Assembly (NCBI GenBank): GCA_009377735.1
Contig: WHTL01000022.1
Span: forward strand, 1-19,560
Direction of reading: 5' to 3'
Length of the DNA stretch: 19,560 nt
Origin: Acidimicrobiia bacterium
GTDB lineage: Bacteria; Actinomycetota; Acidimicrobiia; Spongiisociales; ZC4RG35
This document shows positions 1 through 7,956 of the stretch, piece after piece. A model generated the notes under the pieces. That model worked only from the letters and a program-made list of their open reading frames with translations. It did no database searches and had not been told where the DNA came from. Both the position numbers and the translations under genes were made by a program. Every line of letters begins with the position of its first letter. Position 1 is the stretch's first letter.

Positions 1-2
1 AT

Positions 3-20
3 CGGCGACTCGCGTCGCCG
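3..20 (+). terminator. Possible hairpin at the left edge
   Basis: A perfect 7-bp inverted repeat (CGGCGAC, loop TCGC, GTCGCCG) is followed about 11 nt later by a T-rich stretch (CCTTTTATT). It could be the terminator of a plus-strand gene lying left of the window. The T stretch is not adjacent to the stem, so the call is weak. I see no gene in the rest of bases 1-206. Confidence 0.25.
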
Positions 21-206
21 CCCACAATGCCCTTTTATTGATTCTCACGATCGATCAGTCTCCTTCTGCCCTTCGCCGAATCGAGGCATAAGACCACGTC
101 ACCAGAATATGCCCGAAAAGGCTGGTCGTCGCACCTCAGGAAGGATGCCCTCCGGTGACGGCTGCTTGGTCGTATGGTTGTTAACAAGTCCGATCCAAAT
201 GGGTGG

Positions 207-1414
207 TCAGGCAACGGGGGCGACGGCGAGATCCTGGCGGTGACGGGTGATGATGACCGCCGGGATGGCGAGCAGGGCGAGACCCACGAGGGCGAGAGCT
301 CTGTAGCCAGTGAGTTCGAACACCATACCCGAGAGGATGCTCGCCACGGCGCCGGAAAGCCATGTGATGGTGTCGGCCCTGCCCTGGAGGCGGCCCCGGA
401 GCTCGGGGGAGAAACCGACAGTGAGGAGTGCCGACCCTGCAACGAACCCGAGATTCCACCCGAGACCGAGCAGGAAGAGGGCGATGACGAGCAAGGGGGT
501 GGCATTGGCGGGCGCAGCGGCGGCTACCACCGCCGAGATCCCGAGGAGAACCAGTCCCGCCAGGACGATCGGGTAGCGGCCAAAGCGGTCGGCGAGCCGA
601 CCGGTCACCGGGGAGAAGGCGAACATACCCAGCGTGTGGGCACTCATCACCATCCCCACGATCCCCAGGTCGAAACCGGCGTGACGGATGTGGAGGGGCG
701 TGGCGATCATGATCAGCACCATCACCACCTGCCCCGACACCATCCCCGCCAGCCCAACCCGGACGTGGGGACGTTGGAAGGCATCACCGAAGGACGGTCT
801 CGCGGTCGTTAGTGGACCGTCGAAGCTCAATTCGGCGGGATCGGGTCGGAGGGCGACGGCGTAGAGGAGCCCGCGGCACCCATGAAGACGATGGCGACAA
901 GGGAACCCCCGGCGAGATCGGACCACCCCTGATCCGTGGTGACTCTCCCCCCGGGTTCGAGGAGAGAGGGGCCGAGCACGGACCCGATTGTTCCAGCCCA
1001 GACGATCATGCTCAGAGCCGAGGCTCGTCGATCCGCCGGGAACATCTCGGCGGCCGTGTATCTAGCAAGTTGGTTCGAGGCGTGGCCGAAACCCAGCATC
1101 GCCATCCCTGCCAGTAGAAGCCACAACGAGCCCCAGACCACGGCGGCCACCGTTGCCAGCGCTCCCACGGCGCCGAGGATGTAACCCGCGATGAGACCGG
1201 GACGCCGACCCCGCCTGGCAATCCCGAGTGTTAGGAGGAAGGTCCCCACCGCGGTCCCGGTGGTTCCCATTGCCGCCGGTACACCTGCTAGGGCAGCCTG
1301 ACCGGTGATCTCCTCCACGACGAGCCCGGAGACGGTGACGGCGGCGAGATATGCCGTGGTTCCGAGCGCTGACCCGGCGAAGAGTGTGGCGGTCAGCCGC
1401 CGACGAACGGACAT
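207..1414 (-). pseudogene. MFS transporter, frameshifted
   Basis: A major facilitator superfamily efflux-type permease in two frames. The N-terminal half (1414 to about 872) reads MSVRRRLTATLFAGSAL and holds about six hydrophobic segments. The C-terminal half (about 869 to 207) holds the rest, including the loop GRLADRFGRYP, a typical MFS motif A. The frame changes at the C run 870-872: the N-frame reads FMGAAG then SSTPSPSDP and stops at 827, while the other frame continues sensibly as LLYAVALRPDPAEL. One extra C in that run restores a single protein of about 402 residues, a normal MFS length. I chose the ATG at 1414 over the GTG at 1468 because MFS proteins start close to TM1 and TACCCT lies 7 nt upstream. 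It is either a recent pseudogene or a sequencing error in a short homopolymer. The substrate cannot be told. Confidence 0.8.
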
Positions 1415-1421
1415 CGAGTGG

Positions 1422-1427
1422 AGGGTA
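1422..1427 (-). promoter_or_regulatory. -10-like element of the MFS gene
   Basis: TACCCT (TAnnnT) on the minus strand ends 7 nt before the ATG at 1414, and there is no Shine-Dalgarno sequence. This places transcription start at or next to the start codon, as in a leaderless mRNA. No clear -35 is seen. Confidence 0.4.
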
Positions 1428-1489
1428 CCGGGGTCGGAGGCCTGGTCAGAACGCGATGGTGCCCGCACTCGACTCGGCTTGTCATCATG

Positions 1490-1503
1490 GATGCGATAGC
1501 ATC
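1490..1503 (+). promoter_or_regulatory. Inverted repeat and -10 element before vapB
   Basis: GATGC-GATA-GCATC is a perfect 5-bp inverted repeat ending 6 nt before the antitoxin ATG. TAGCAT (1497-1502) overlaps it and ends 7 nt before the ATG, fitting a leaderless -10 box. RHH antitoxins of VapB type commonly bind palindromes over their own promoter, so this is a plausible autoregulatory operator. That role is inferred from position only. Confidence 0.4.
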
Positions 1504-1509
1504 AGATGT

Positions 1510-1749
1510 ATGCGCACCACCCTGAGCATCGACGAAGACGTATTGCTTGCCATAAAGGAGCGCGCCCGTCGGGAGAAGAGGTCCGCTGGCGCGGTGCTGT
1601 CCGAACTCGCCCGAGAAGCATTGACACGACGATCGAGAGACAATGCCAACACAACAGACAGCCGATACGGATTCATGCCACTTCCTCATCGGGGCCCGCC
1701 GGTCACCAACATCCTCATCGATCAGCTCCGAGAGGACGAGCCCGAGTGA
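1510..1749 (+). CDS. vapB: VapB-like antitoxin (ribbon-helix-helix)
   Basis: A 79-residue protein starting MRTTLSIDEDVLLAIKERAR. The short N-terminal strand (RTTLSID) followed by two helices to about residue 40 is the classic pattern of a ribbon-helix-helix DNA-binding antitoxin; the polar C-terminal half is where such proteins wrap their toxin. The ATG at 1510 is preferred over in-frame upstream starts because the homologous region begins there. There is no Shine-Dalgarno sequence, and a -10-like hexamer lies 7 nt upstream, so the message may be leaderless. Its stop codon overlaps the toxin GTG by 4 nt (GTGA), so the two are translationally coupled. It should bind and inhibit the downstream PIN-domain toxin and repress its own promoter. 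The exact antitoxin subfamily is uncertain. Confidence 0.8.
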   Translation: MRTTLSIDEDVLLAIKERARREKRSAGAVLSELAREALTRRSRDNANTTDSRYGFMPLPHRGPPVTNILIDQLREDEPE

Positions 1750-2177
1750 GCCGTGCCCTGCTCGACATCAACTTCCTCCTGGCACTCCTCGACTCCGACC
1801 ACATCTATCACGAGCAAGCCCATCAGTGGCTCGATCGCGAGATCGATGACGGGTGGGCATCATGCGCCATAACCGAGAACGGTTTCGTCAGGATCATCAG
1901 CCAGCCCCGTTACCCGAGTCCGATCTCGCCCAGCGAGGCCATGCATCTGTTATCTGCCGCTACCGACACCCCCCACCACGTCTTCTGGCCAGGTACGGTC
2001 AGCCTTCTCAACGAAGACATAGTGGAGCGCTCACGAATCCACAACCCCCGCCAGGTGACCGACGCCTACCTCCTTGCACTAGCGGTTGTGAACGATGGTC
2101 GCTTCGTTACTTTTGATCGCTCGGTGGCCCTAGCCGCCGTTCATCGTGCAGACGACCGTCATCTGGAGGTCCTGTAG
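1746..2177 (+). CDS. vapC: VapC-like PIN-domain toxin
   Basis: A 143-residue PIN-domain ribonuclease. The start is the GTG at 1746, overlapping the antitoxin stop by 4 nt; the frame stays open further upstream, but only from here does the sequence look like a PIN domain (MSRALLDINFLLALLD). The acidic metal-binding residues are visible: D7 in LLDIN, E44 in ITENGF, D106 in TDAYLLALA, D124 in FVTFDRS. In this family they coordinate Mg2+ or Mn2+ for cleavage of tRNA or rRNA, which stops translation when the antitoxin is degraded. Length is normal for VapC, and all catalytic positions look intact, so the toxin is probably active. It converges on the M24 gene with a 90-nt gap. Confidence 0.88.
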   Translation: MSRALLDINFLLALLDSDHIYHEQAHQWLDREIDDGWASCAITENGFVRIISQPRYPSPISPSEAMHLLSAATDTPHHVFWPGTVSLLNEDIVERSRIHNPRQVTDAYLLALAVVNDGRFVTFDRSVALAAVHRADDRHLEVL

Positions 2178-2267
2178 AGGGCCGGGCTGAGCGGTCTGAA
2201 CGGCACTACCGATGCCCTTTGTGATGCCGGCGCCGACTGGTTGGGCCTCGAGACGGAGGACTCTGAC

Positions 2268-3422
2268 CTAACCGGCTCTGACCAGTTCGATGGGCAGGCC
2301 GTGGAGGGACTGGGCGCCATTGGGAGTGACGACACAAAGATCGCCCATCTGCACTCCCACCGACTCGTTGGGGGTGATCACGTTGGGTTGGATCACCACA
2401 GTCTGATTCTCCTCGAACTCCCATTCTTCGACTTCGTGACTGGACTCCCTTGTCCGCAAGGACGGTGGAAGCAATCCGATGCCGAACCCATGGACCAGAC
2501 CATCGCGTATCGTGTAACCACTCTCCTCGATGATGCTGGACGCGTCCCAAACATCTTCATGAGTGGCGCCGGGACGAATCGCCGCAGCTACTCGCCGATA
2601 CACCTCGGCCGCTACCTCTGCGAGGTCTGAGATCTGGTCGGTTGGTTCGGAATCGATGGTGTAAGTGCGTAGGCCCTGACCGGCATATCCACCATAGGAG
2701 ATGCTGATCTCACAGCTCATGAGGTCACCCACCCCGATGATTCGGTTTGAGAGAACCTGGGCGGGTACGCAGCTCTCGGGTGCGTTCATCGGAGTGGTCG
2801 TTAGGTAATAGAACCCGGTCAGACCCCCATCCCCCAGATACGAATGCTCAATCACCTCGGCGAGCTCGTATTCATGCATCCCCGGCACTGTTTCCCTTTC
2901 CAGAGCCAGGAGGGCGCGATCGGTAAACTCCGCCCCGCGTCGCAGCCAATCCAGCTCTTCGGGGCTCTTGGCCACACGCAACAGCCGAAAGGGTCGGGTG
3001 ATGTCGACGAAGTGAGAGTTGGGAAGGCCGCCCTGCATCGCCTGATGATGTTGGTAGGGCATCATGCCCACCACTCCCACCGATTGGGCACCGTGGCGAT
3101 TCAACTCATCGGCGATGGTGGCGCCTGGGTCTACACCACCCCATCGGGTCTCGATCACCGACACCACCGAAGCGTTGGGCACGTGGTTGTAGCTCTGCGC
3201 AAACAGCACCGGCTCGCTGTTCGCTGAGAACACGACGTAATTGTCCCTCATGCCTAGATATCCCGACAGGTAATGCACGTCGGCCTGGACGGCCCGACCC
3301 ATCGCCGACCACCCGAATATCACCAAGGCGTCGAGCCCCTGCTCCACCATCAAATTCTGTACCGCAAGACGCCGCCGCTGATATTCGGCGTCCGAGAAGC
3401 TTGGGTAGTCCCCATCCGTCAC
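2268..3422 (-). CDS. M24-fold (creatinase/Xaa-Pro peptidase-like) protein
   Basis: A 384-residue protein with the two-domain layout of creatinase and Xaa-Pro peptidases: an N-terminal creatinase-type domain (about 1-150, with LMVEQGLDALVIFG) and a C-terminal pita-bread domain (about 155-380). The start is a GTG preceded by GGAG at 6 nt. The five metal ligands of the peptidase family appear mostly lost. Where GD-L-x3-D is expected I read GDLMSCE (E238); the second Asp is Q249 in AGQGLRTY; the first Glu is Q345 in VVIQPNV; the last Glu is G360 in VQMGDLCV. H311 in VHGFGIG may match one active-site His. A metal-dependent peptidase is therefore unlikely; a metal-free hydrolase like creatinase, or a non-enzymatic role, is possible. 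TATAGC at 3437-3442 is a possible -10. Confidence 0.8.
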   Translation of the reverse strand: MTDGDYPSFSDAEYQRRRLAVQNLMVEQGLDALVIFGWSAMGRAVQADVHYLSGYLGMRDNYVVFSANSEPVLFAQSYNHVPNASVVSVIETRWGGVDPGATIADELNRHGAQSVGVVGMMPYQHHQAMQGGLPNSHFVDITRPFRLLRVAKSPEELDWLRRGAEFTDRALLALERETVPGMHEYELAEVIEHSYLGDGGLTGFYYLTTTPMNAPESCVPAQVLSNRIIGVGDLMSCEISISYGGYAGQGLRTYTIDSEPTDQISDLAEVAAEVYRRVAAAIRPGATHEDVWDASSIIEESGYTIRDGLVHGFGIGLLPPSLRTRESSHEVEEWEFEENQTVVIQPNVITPNESVGVQMGDLCVVTPNGAQSLHGLPIELVRAG

Positions 3423-3534
3423 AAAGGTCTCCGAAGGCTATACAAACGTTTGGAGCCACCCTACCTCGGCTATCTGCGTGCCAGTTGGGTCCAGGGCCGT
3501 CCGTTTTCGTCCGAGGATCGACCAGCTCGCCTCC

Positions 3535-3540
3535 TATGTT
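3535..3540 (+). promoter_or_regulatory. -10-like element of the NTF2-like gene
   Basis: TATGTT (TAnnnT) ends 6 nt before the ATG at 3547, with no Shine-Dalgarno sequence between, which fits a leaderless start. No convincing -35 is seen. Confidence 0.4.
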
Positions 3541-3546
3541 CTGCTC

Positions 3547-3957
3547 ATGGCGAAGTCATTGGAGATCGAGACAGAACCAGACGAAGCGGCGACCGTGGCT
3601 GCCCTCGATATCGAGTACCAGGCAGCTGTGGAGGCCAACGACTCCGAGGTAATGGGGCGTATCCTTGCCGAGGACATGGTGTTGATCACCGGGAGGGGAG
3701 CGGTGGTAACCAGAGAGGAGTTGTTGGAGGAGGCCCAGAGTGGTGTGACCGAGTATGAGCACCAGTACGCCACGGATCGGGTGGTTAGGTTGTGGGGAGA
3801 GACAGCGGTGGTGACCGCGCTGCTCTCGGCGAAGGGCACCACCAACGGAACTCCCTTCGAGTATCGGGTCTGGTACAGCGACACCTATGTACGCGACGAG
3901 CACGGGTGGCAATACGTATTGGGTCAGGCATCGACCCGTCTGATCGACGGGAGATGA
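3547..3957 (+). CDS. NTF2-like / SnoaL-DUF4440 family protein
   Basis: A 136-residue protein starting MAKSLEIETEPDEAATVAAL. The pattern is that of small cone-shaped NTF2-like folds: an amphipathic N-terminal helix (LDIEYQAAVEANDSEVMGRI), then AEDMVLITGRGAVVTREELL, then alternating strands (RVVRLWGETAVVTALLSA, YRVWYSDTYVRDEHGWQYV). DUF4440-type proteins carry this set of features, and the family contains both enzymes and ligand-binding proteins, so no reaction can be assigned. I chose the ATG at 3547 because the fold begins there and a -10-like hexamer sits 6 nt upstream; a longer reading from 3478 adds only low-quality sequence. The Ada/AlkA-like gene follows 64 nt later on the same strand and may share its transcript. 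Confidence 0.72.
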   Translation: MAKSLEIETEPDEAATVAALDIEYQAAVEANDSEVMGRILAEDMVLITGRGAVVTREELLEEAQSGVTEYEHQYATDRVVRLWGETAVVTALLSAKGTTNGTPFEYRVWYSDTYVRDEHGWQYVLGQASTRLIDGR

Positions 3958-4021
3958 GACGGGAAATGAGAAGAGGTTTCGTGGGTGTATCCAAGGAAGG
4001 CGGAGATTGAGAGGATGGAAG

Positions 4022-5164
4022 ATGACCGAGATAGTCGGCGTGAAGACCACCGGCATCTACTGCCTGTCCAGCATGTGTTCCGGTCGACCCAAACCGTCGA
4101 ATGCAAGACGATTCACCACGGCGGCAGCCGCCGAGGCCGCCGGTCTACGGCCCTGCCATATGTGCCGCCCCTACCGACAGGACCTCATGAGCACCTGGGT
4201 GGGCACCGAGCTGATCTGTCGGGCCATCCGCACCATTCTCGACGGCGCCCTCCATGGCGGCACGGAGGAGGAGCTAGGGGCGGTGTTAGGTGTCTCGGCT
4301 CGCCACCTGCGACGACGTTTCATTGAAGAGGTCGGTGTAACCCCGAGTCAGCTCGCCCGTTCCTCGCGAGCGCATTTCGCACGTCGTCTGATCGATGACA
4401 CGGACCTAACCATGACAGAGATCGCCTTCGCCTCTGGGTTCGGGAGCGTTCGACAGTTCAATCGGACCATGAGTGAGATTTTCAGGGAGCCACCGAGCAA
4501 GCTCAGGAACCGAAGACGCCGGACTGACAGATTGGTGGCCGACGGTGGTCTCGTGGTCCGCATGCCGCACCACCCGCCGCTCGACATCGGGGTGATGATG
4601 ACGTCCCTCCGCAACCAGGAAATTCCCGGGGTGGAGAGTGTTTCAGGTGGCTGGTATCGACGGACCGTCACCATCGGAAACCACGCCGGTGTGATCGAGA
4701 TCGGTCCCGGTGATATCGACGACGATCTCCTCTTGCGGCTCCATCTTCCGCATTGGGAGGGTCTGATCCATCATGTACGCCGGGCGCGCCGGATCGTTGG
4801 TCTTGATCACGACCACTTGACAGATGGGATTCGGTCCCGGGACGCGGCCGTGTGTCGCCCGGGCTCGGTGGAAGTGGTCCCGGGTACATGGGACCCGTTT
4901 GAGAACTCGGTGCGGGAGATTGTCGATCGGTATCACCCGAAGGGTCCGACGGAGGCTGTGATGGGCAGTCTGGTGAGCCACCTTGGTGAGTTCGTCCCCG
5001 GTCTCGGTGTGTTGGGTCTGACCCATCTGTTTCCAACTCCCCGCAGTCTGATGCGGGCCGATGAGCTCGACATTGGACTCAGTCGCCAGGGTGCAGCGGC
5101 CCTCTCCCGATTCGCTAGATCCGTGGAGAACGGTTCGGTCAAACTCGACACCATCCCGGCCTAG
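4022..5164 (+). CDS. Ada/AraC/AlkA-like fusion lacking the HhH-GPD catalytic part
   Basis: A 380-residue protein related to actinobacterial Ada-AlkA fusions (usually near 490 residues). Residues 1-50 are an Ada-type zinc/methyl-phosphotriester domain with four cysteines (C14, C19, C45, C48; TTGIYC and RPCHMCRP). C14 matches the Ada N-terminal methyl acceptor, though the first pair is spaced C-x4-C rather than the usual C-x3-C. Residues about 66-166 are an AraC helix-turn-helix domain (GVSARHLRRRF, TEIAFASGFGSVRQFNR). From about 175 it resembles the AlkA N-terminal domain. It ends at LDTIPA, just before the expected LPGIGPWTA hairpin and catalytic Asp, and the usual QQVS motif is not seen. The ATG at 4022 has GAGAGGA at about 6 nt; the TTG at 4007 is rejected. 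It is probably a methylation-responsive regulator without glycosylase activity; that is inference. Confidence 0.8.
   Translation: MTEIVGVKTTGIYCLSSMCSGRPKPSNARRFTTAAAAEAAGLRPCHMCRPYRQDLMSTWVGTELICRAIRTILDGALHGGTEEELGAVLGVSARHLRRRFIEEVGVTPSQLARSSRAHFARRLIDDTDLTMTEIAFASGFGSVRQFNRTMSEIFREPPSKLRNRRRRTDRLVADGGLVVRMPHHPPLDIGVMMTSLRNQEIPGVESVSGGWYRRTVTIGNHAGVIEIGPGDIDDDLLLRLHLPHWEGLIHHVRRARRIVGLDHDHLTDGIRSRDAAVCRPGSVEVVPGTWDPFENSVREIVDRYHPKGPTEAVMGSLVSHLGEFVPGLGVLGLTHLFPTPRSLMRADELDIGLSRQGAAALSRFARSVENGSVKLDTIPA
5161..5164. other. CTAG: overlapping stop codons of convergent genes
   Basis: The palindrome CTAG holds both stops. The plus-strand fusion gene ends TAG at 5162-5164, and the minus-strand ATPase gene ends TAG at 5163-5161. 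There is no intergenic space and no terminator between them. Confidence 0.95.
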
Positions 5165-7956
5165 GTGACTGGTGTGAAACGCACCAACCGATAGACCAGC
5201 TTCTTCGCCTCATCGGCGAACAGGACCATGCTCGCCAGACCGATACAGATCAGCCAGCCGGAGAGGTCCAGTGGTGTCGTTTCGAACGCCCGGTTGAGGA
5301 AGGGGATGCTCACCACGGCGATCTGGAGCGAAATGGAGAGCCCGAGGGCACCCCAAAGCCACCTGATGGTGAACAGATCGTGGAAGGCGCTGGTCCGGTC
5401 GGAGCGGGAGTTGAAGGAGTTGAACAGCTGGGCAAGTACCAGGGTGGTGAATGCCATAGTCCTCCCCTCGACGATATCGCCCGACCCGCCGAGGATGCCA
5501 CCAGCGAGGGCAATGTCGAGGCTGGCAAGGGTCACCACCGCCATCACCAGGGCCACGAAACCGATACCCAGCCACATCTCGGCGTCTACCACCCGGTCGG
5601 TGAGACGACGGGGCGGGCGCTCCATGATGTCGTCTGGTGCGGGGTCCAGACCCATCGCCAGGGCGGGTGCGGTGTCCGTTAGCAGGTTGATCCACAGAAT
5701 CTGGGTGGCGACCAGGGGGATGGTGAGACCCTCTCCGGCGTCATCGAGCCCGATCACACCGGCGAAAACAACCCCCAGGATCATGGTGAGGACCTCACCC
5801 ATGTTGGATGAGAGGAGGAACCGCAGGAACTTGCGGATATTGGCGAAAATCCCCCGGCCCTCGCCGACCGCGGTGACGATGGTGGCGAAGTTGTCGTCGG
5901 TGAGGATCATGTCGGCTGCTTCCTTGGTGACATCGGTCCCGGTTATCCCCATGGCGACACCGATGTCGGCCGACTTGAGGGCGGGGGCGTCGTTGACCCC
6001 GTCACCCGTCATGGCAACGATGTTGCCGTTGGCCTGGAGGGCGTCGACGATGCGGAGCTTGTGCTCGGGGGCGACACGGGCGTAAACCGACGATTCTTTA
6101 ACAGCGACCAACAGCTCGTCGTCACCGAGAGTCTCCAACTCCGTCCCGATGATGACACGGGACTCGGGCGAGGCGATGCCGAGGTCGCCCGCGATCCGAG
6201 CAGCCGTGCGGGGGTGGTCGCCAGTGATCATCACCACCTTGATACCTGCGCGTGATGCCTCCTCGATTGCGATCCGCGCCTCATCACGGGGCGGATCGAT
6301 GATGCCAACCAAACCGAGGTAGACGAGGTCATGCTCTACCTCCTCGTCCTCGGTGGGCTCATCGGTGTCGGAGAGGGGGCGATACGCCACCGCAAGAGTA
6401 CGCAACGCCTGGTCGGCCAGACTGTCGACCTGTGCCAGGATCCGATCGCGCCGCTCGTCGGTCAGGACTGTCGTCTCGTCAGCGGCAATCTCGTGGCTAC
6501 ATCTTCTCAGGAGGACGTCCGGTGCGCCTTTGGTAACCAGCGAGATCCTTCCCTCGTGCTCGGCGTCGACCTCGAAGGTGCTCATCAGCTTTCGCTCGGA
6601 GGTGAACGGGATCTCGCCGACCCTTCTGAACCTTTCCTGACGGGAGGCGGTGGTCCCCATCTTCATCTCGGCCACCAGGAAGGCGGCCTCGGTGGGCTCC
6701 CCCTGGATGGTCCACTCACCGTTGTCCTCGCTGAGGGAGGCGTCGTTGGCGAGACTCCCACCGGCCAGAACCATTCGCGTCTCCTCAAGGAGAACAGGAT
6801 CCTCCAGAGGGGCCCCGTTGCTTCTCATCTCTCCATCGGGGCTGTAGCCGGTGCCCGTGAAGGTCACCTCCCCGGAAGCAGTCAGGACCTTCTCGATCGT
6901 CATCTCATTCCTGGTGAGCGTCCCCGTCTTGTCAGAGCACACCACCGAAGATGACCCAAGGGTCTCCACCGACGACAGTTTCTTGACGATGGCATTCTGT
7001 CGCGCCATCCGCTGCACCCCCAGCGCAAGGACAACGGATAGGACGGCGGGAAGTCCTTCGGGAACGGCGGCCACCGCAAGGGAGACACCCACCAAGAGCA
7101 CCTCGACCAGGTCCGCCGGCTCGTCGATCTCGGAGGTGAGCACGATGATGCCGATGACGATCACTGCTATGACGACCACCGCGATACCGAGGGCGCGACC
7201 TATATTGCCGACCTCCCGTTGCAGAGGCGTCGCCTCCTCCTCGGTCTCCCCCAACAGCTGGGCAACACGGCCCATCTCGGTGTCCATACCCGTCCCGGTC
7301 ACAACCGCCCTGGCTCTGCCCCTGGTCACCGCGGTGCCGTTGAAGACCATGTTCACCCGGTCGCCCAAACCGACATCCTCATCGAGGGTGGACACATCCT
7401 TGAGCACGGCCTCGCTCTCACCGGTGAGCGGGGCCTCTGCCACCGTGAGGGAGGCAACCTCCGTGAGCCGGGCGTCAGCACCGACGGCGTCACCCTCGGC
7501 CAACCAAAGGATGTCTCCCGGTACGAGCTCGGAGGTGGTGATACGCTCCTCCTTCCCATCACGGACGACGCCTGCGGTAGGTGCCGCCATGTTCTGCAGT
7601 GCCGCGACGGCTTCCTCGGCCCTTGCCTCCTGGATGTATCCCAGTGCGGCGTTGAGAATGATGATCACCAAGATCACGATGGCCTCGAAGGGGACACCCT
7701 CGCTGCCCTCCAACAGCCACACCACCAGGGAGATCACCACGGCGCCGATTAGAAGGTATATCAGGGGATCGGCGAACTGGGCGAGTATCTTCCGCCACGT
7801 AGGCACCGGTTCGGTTACCAGGAGCTCATTGGGCCCATACTTCTCGAGTCGGTCCCGGGCCTCGGAGGAGCTGAGCCCTCTCGAGGAGTCGCTGTCGAGT
7901 TCTGCGACAACATCATTGAAAGGCCGCCGCCACACCTCGCTCACGGGAGAGCTCAT
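5161..7956 (-). CDS. Type II cation-transporting P-type ATPase (Ca2+-like)
   Basis: A 931-residue P-type ATPase of normal family length. In order: cation-ATPase N domain (about 7-75), actuator motif TGES (178-181), M4 motif PEGLP (299-303), phosphorylation site DKTGT with D342, hinge motif TGDGVND (about 650-656), then the M5 motif SSNMGE and the M6 motif NLLTD, followed by further membrane helices. PEGLP, SSNxGE and NLxTD are the cation-site signatures of SERCA/PMCA-type calcium pumps, so Ca2+ export from the cytoplasm is the best guess; Mn2+ or Na+ relatives cannot be ruled out. The ATG at 7956 overlaps the stop of the upstream small membrane protein gene (ATGA), which implies coupled translation; a start 9 codons earlier at 7983 is possible but would overlap more. 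The C-terminal stop overlaps that of the Ada-like gene. Confidence 0.93.
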   Translation of the reverse strand: MSSPVSEVWRRPFNDVVAELDSDSSRGLSSSEARDRLEKYGPNELLVTEPVPTWRKILAQFADPLIYLLIGAVVISLVVWLLEGSEGVPFEAIVILVIIILNAALGYIQEARAEEAVAALQNMAAPTAGVVRDGKEERITTSELVPGDILWLAEGDAVGADARLTEVASLTVAEAPLTGESEAVLKDVSTLDEDVGLGDRVNMVFNGTAVTRGRARAVVTGTGMDTEMGRVAQLLGETEEEATPLQREVGNIGRALGIAVVVIAVIVIGIIVLTSEIDEPADLVEVLLVGVSLAVAAVPEGLPAVLSVVLALGVQRMARQNAIVKKLSSVETLGSSSVVCSDKTGTLTRNEMTIEKVLTASGEVTFTGTGYSPDGEMRSNGAPLEDPVLLEETRMVLAGGSLANDASLSEDNGEWTIQGEPTEAAFLVAEMKMGTTASRQERFRRVGEIPFTSERKLMSTFEVDAEHEGRISLVTKGAPDVLLRRCSHEIAADETTVLTDERRDRILAQVDSLADQALRTLAVAYRPLSDTDEPTEDEEVEHDLVYLGLVGIIDPPRDEARIAIEEASRAGIKVVMITGDHPRTAARIAGDLGIASPESRVIIGTELETLGDDELLVAVKESSVYARVAPEHKLRIVDALQANGNIVAMTGDGVNDAPALKSADIGVAMGITGTDVTKEAADMILTDDNFATIVTAVGEGRGIFANIRKFLRFLLSSNMGEVLTMILGVVFAGVIGLDDAGEGLTIPLVATQILWINLLTDTAPALAMGLDPAPDDIMERPPRRLTDRVVDAEMWLGIGFVALVMAVVTLASLDIALAGGILGGSGDIVEGRTMAFTTLVLAQLFNSFNSRSDRTSAFHDLFTIRWLWGALGLSISLQIAVVSIPFLNRAFETTPLDLSGWLICIGLASMVLFADEAKKLVYRLVRFTPVT

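Noticed and set aside
174..812. A 212-codon plus-strand open frame opposite the MFS gene
   Set aside because: It is charged, His/Gly/Arg-rich low-complexity sequence antisense to clear transporter helices; a GC-rich shadow frame.
1506..1745. Longer vapC reading starting inside the antitoxin gene
   Set aside because: The upstream codons are the antitoxin read in another frame; the PIN domain begins at the GTG at 1746.
5228..6085. A 285-codon plus-strand open frame opposite the ATPase C-terminal part
   Set aside because: Antisense to the conserved hinge and M5-M6 motifs; a Ser/Arg-rich shadow frame.
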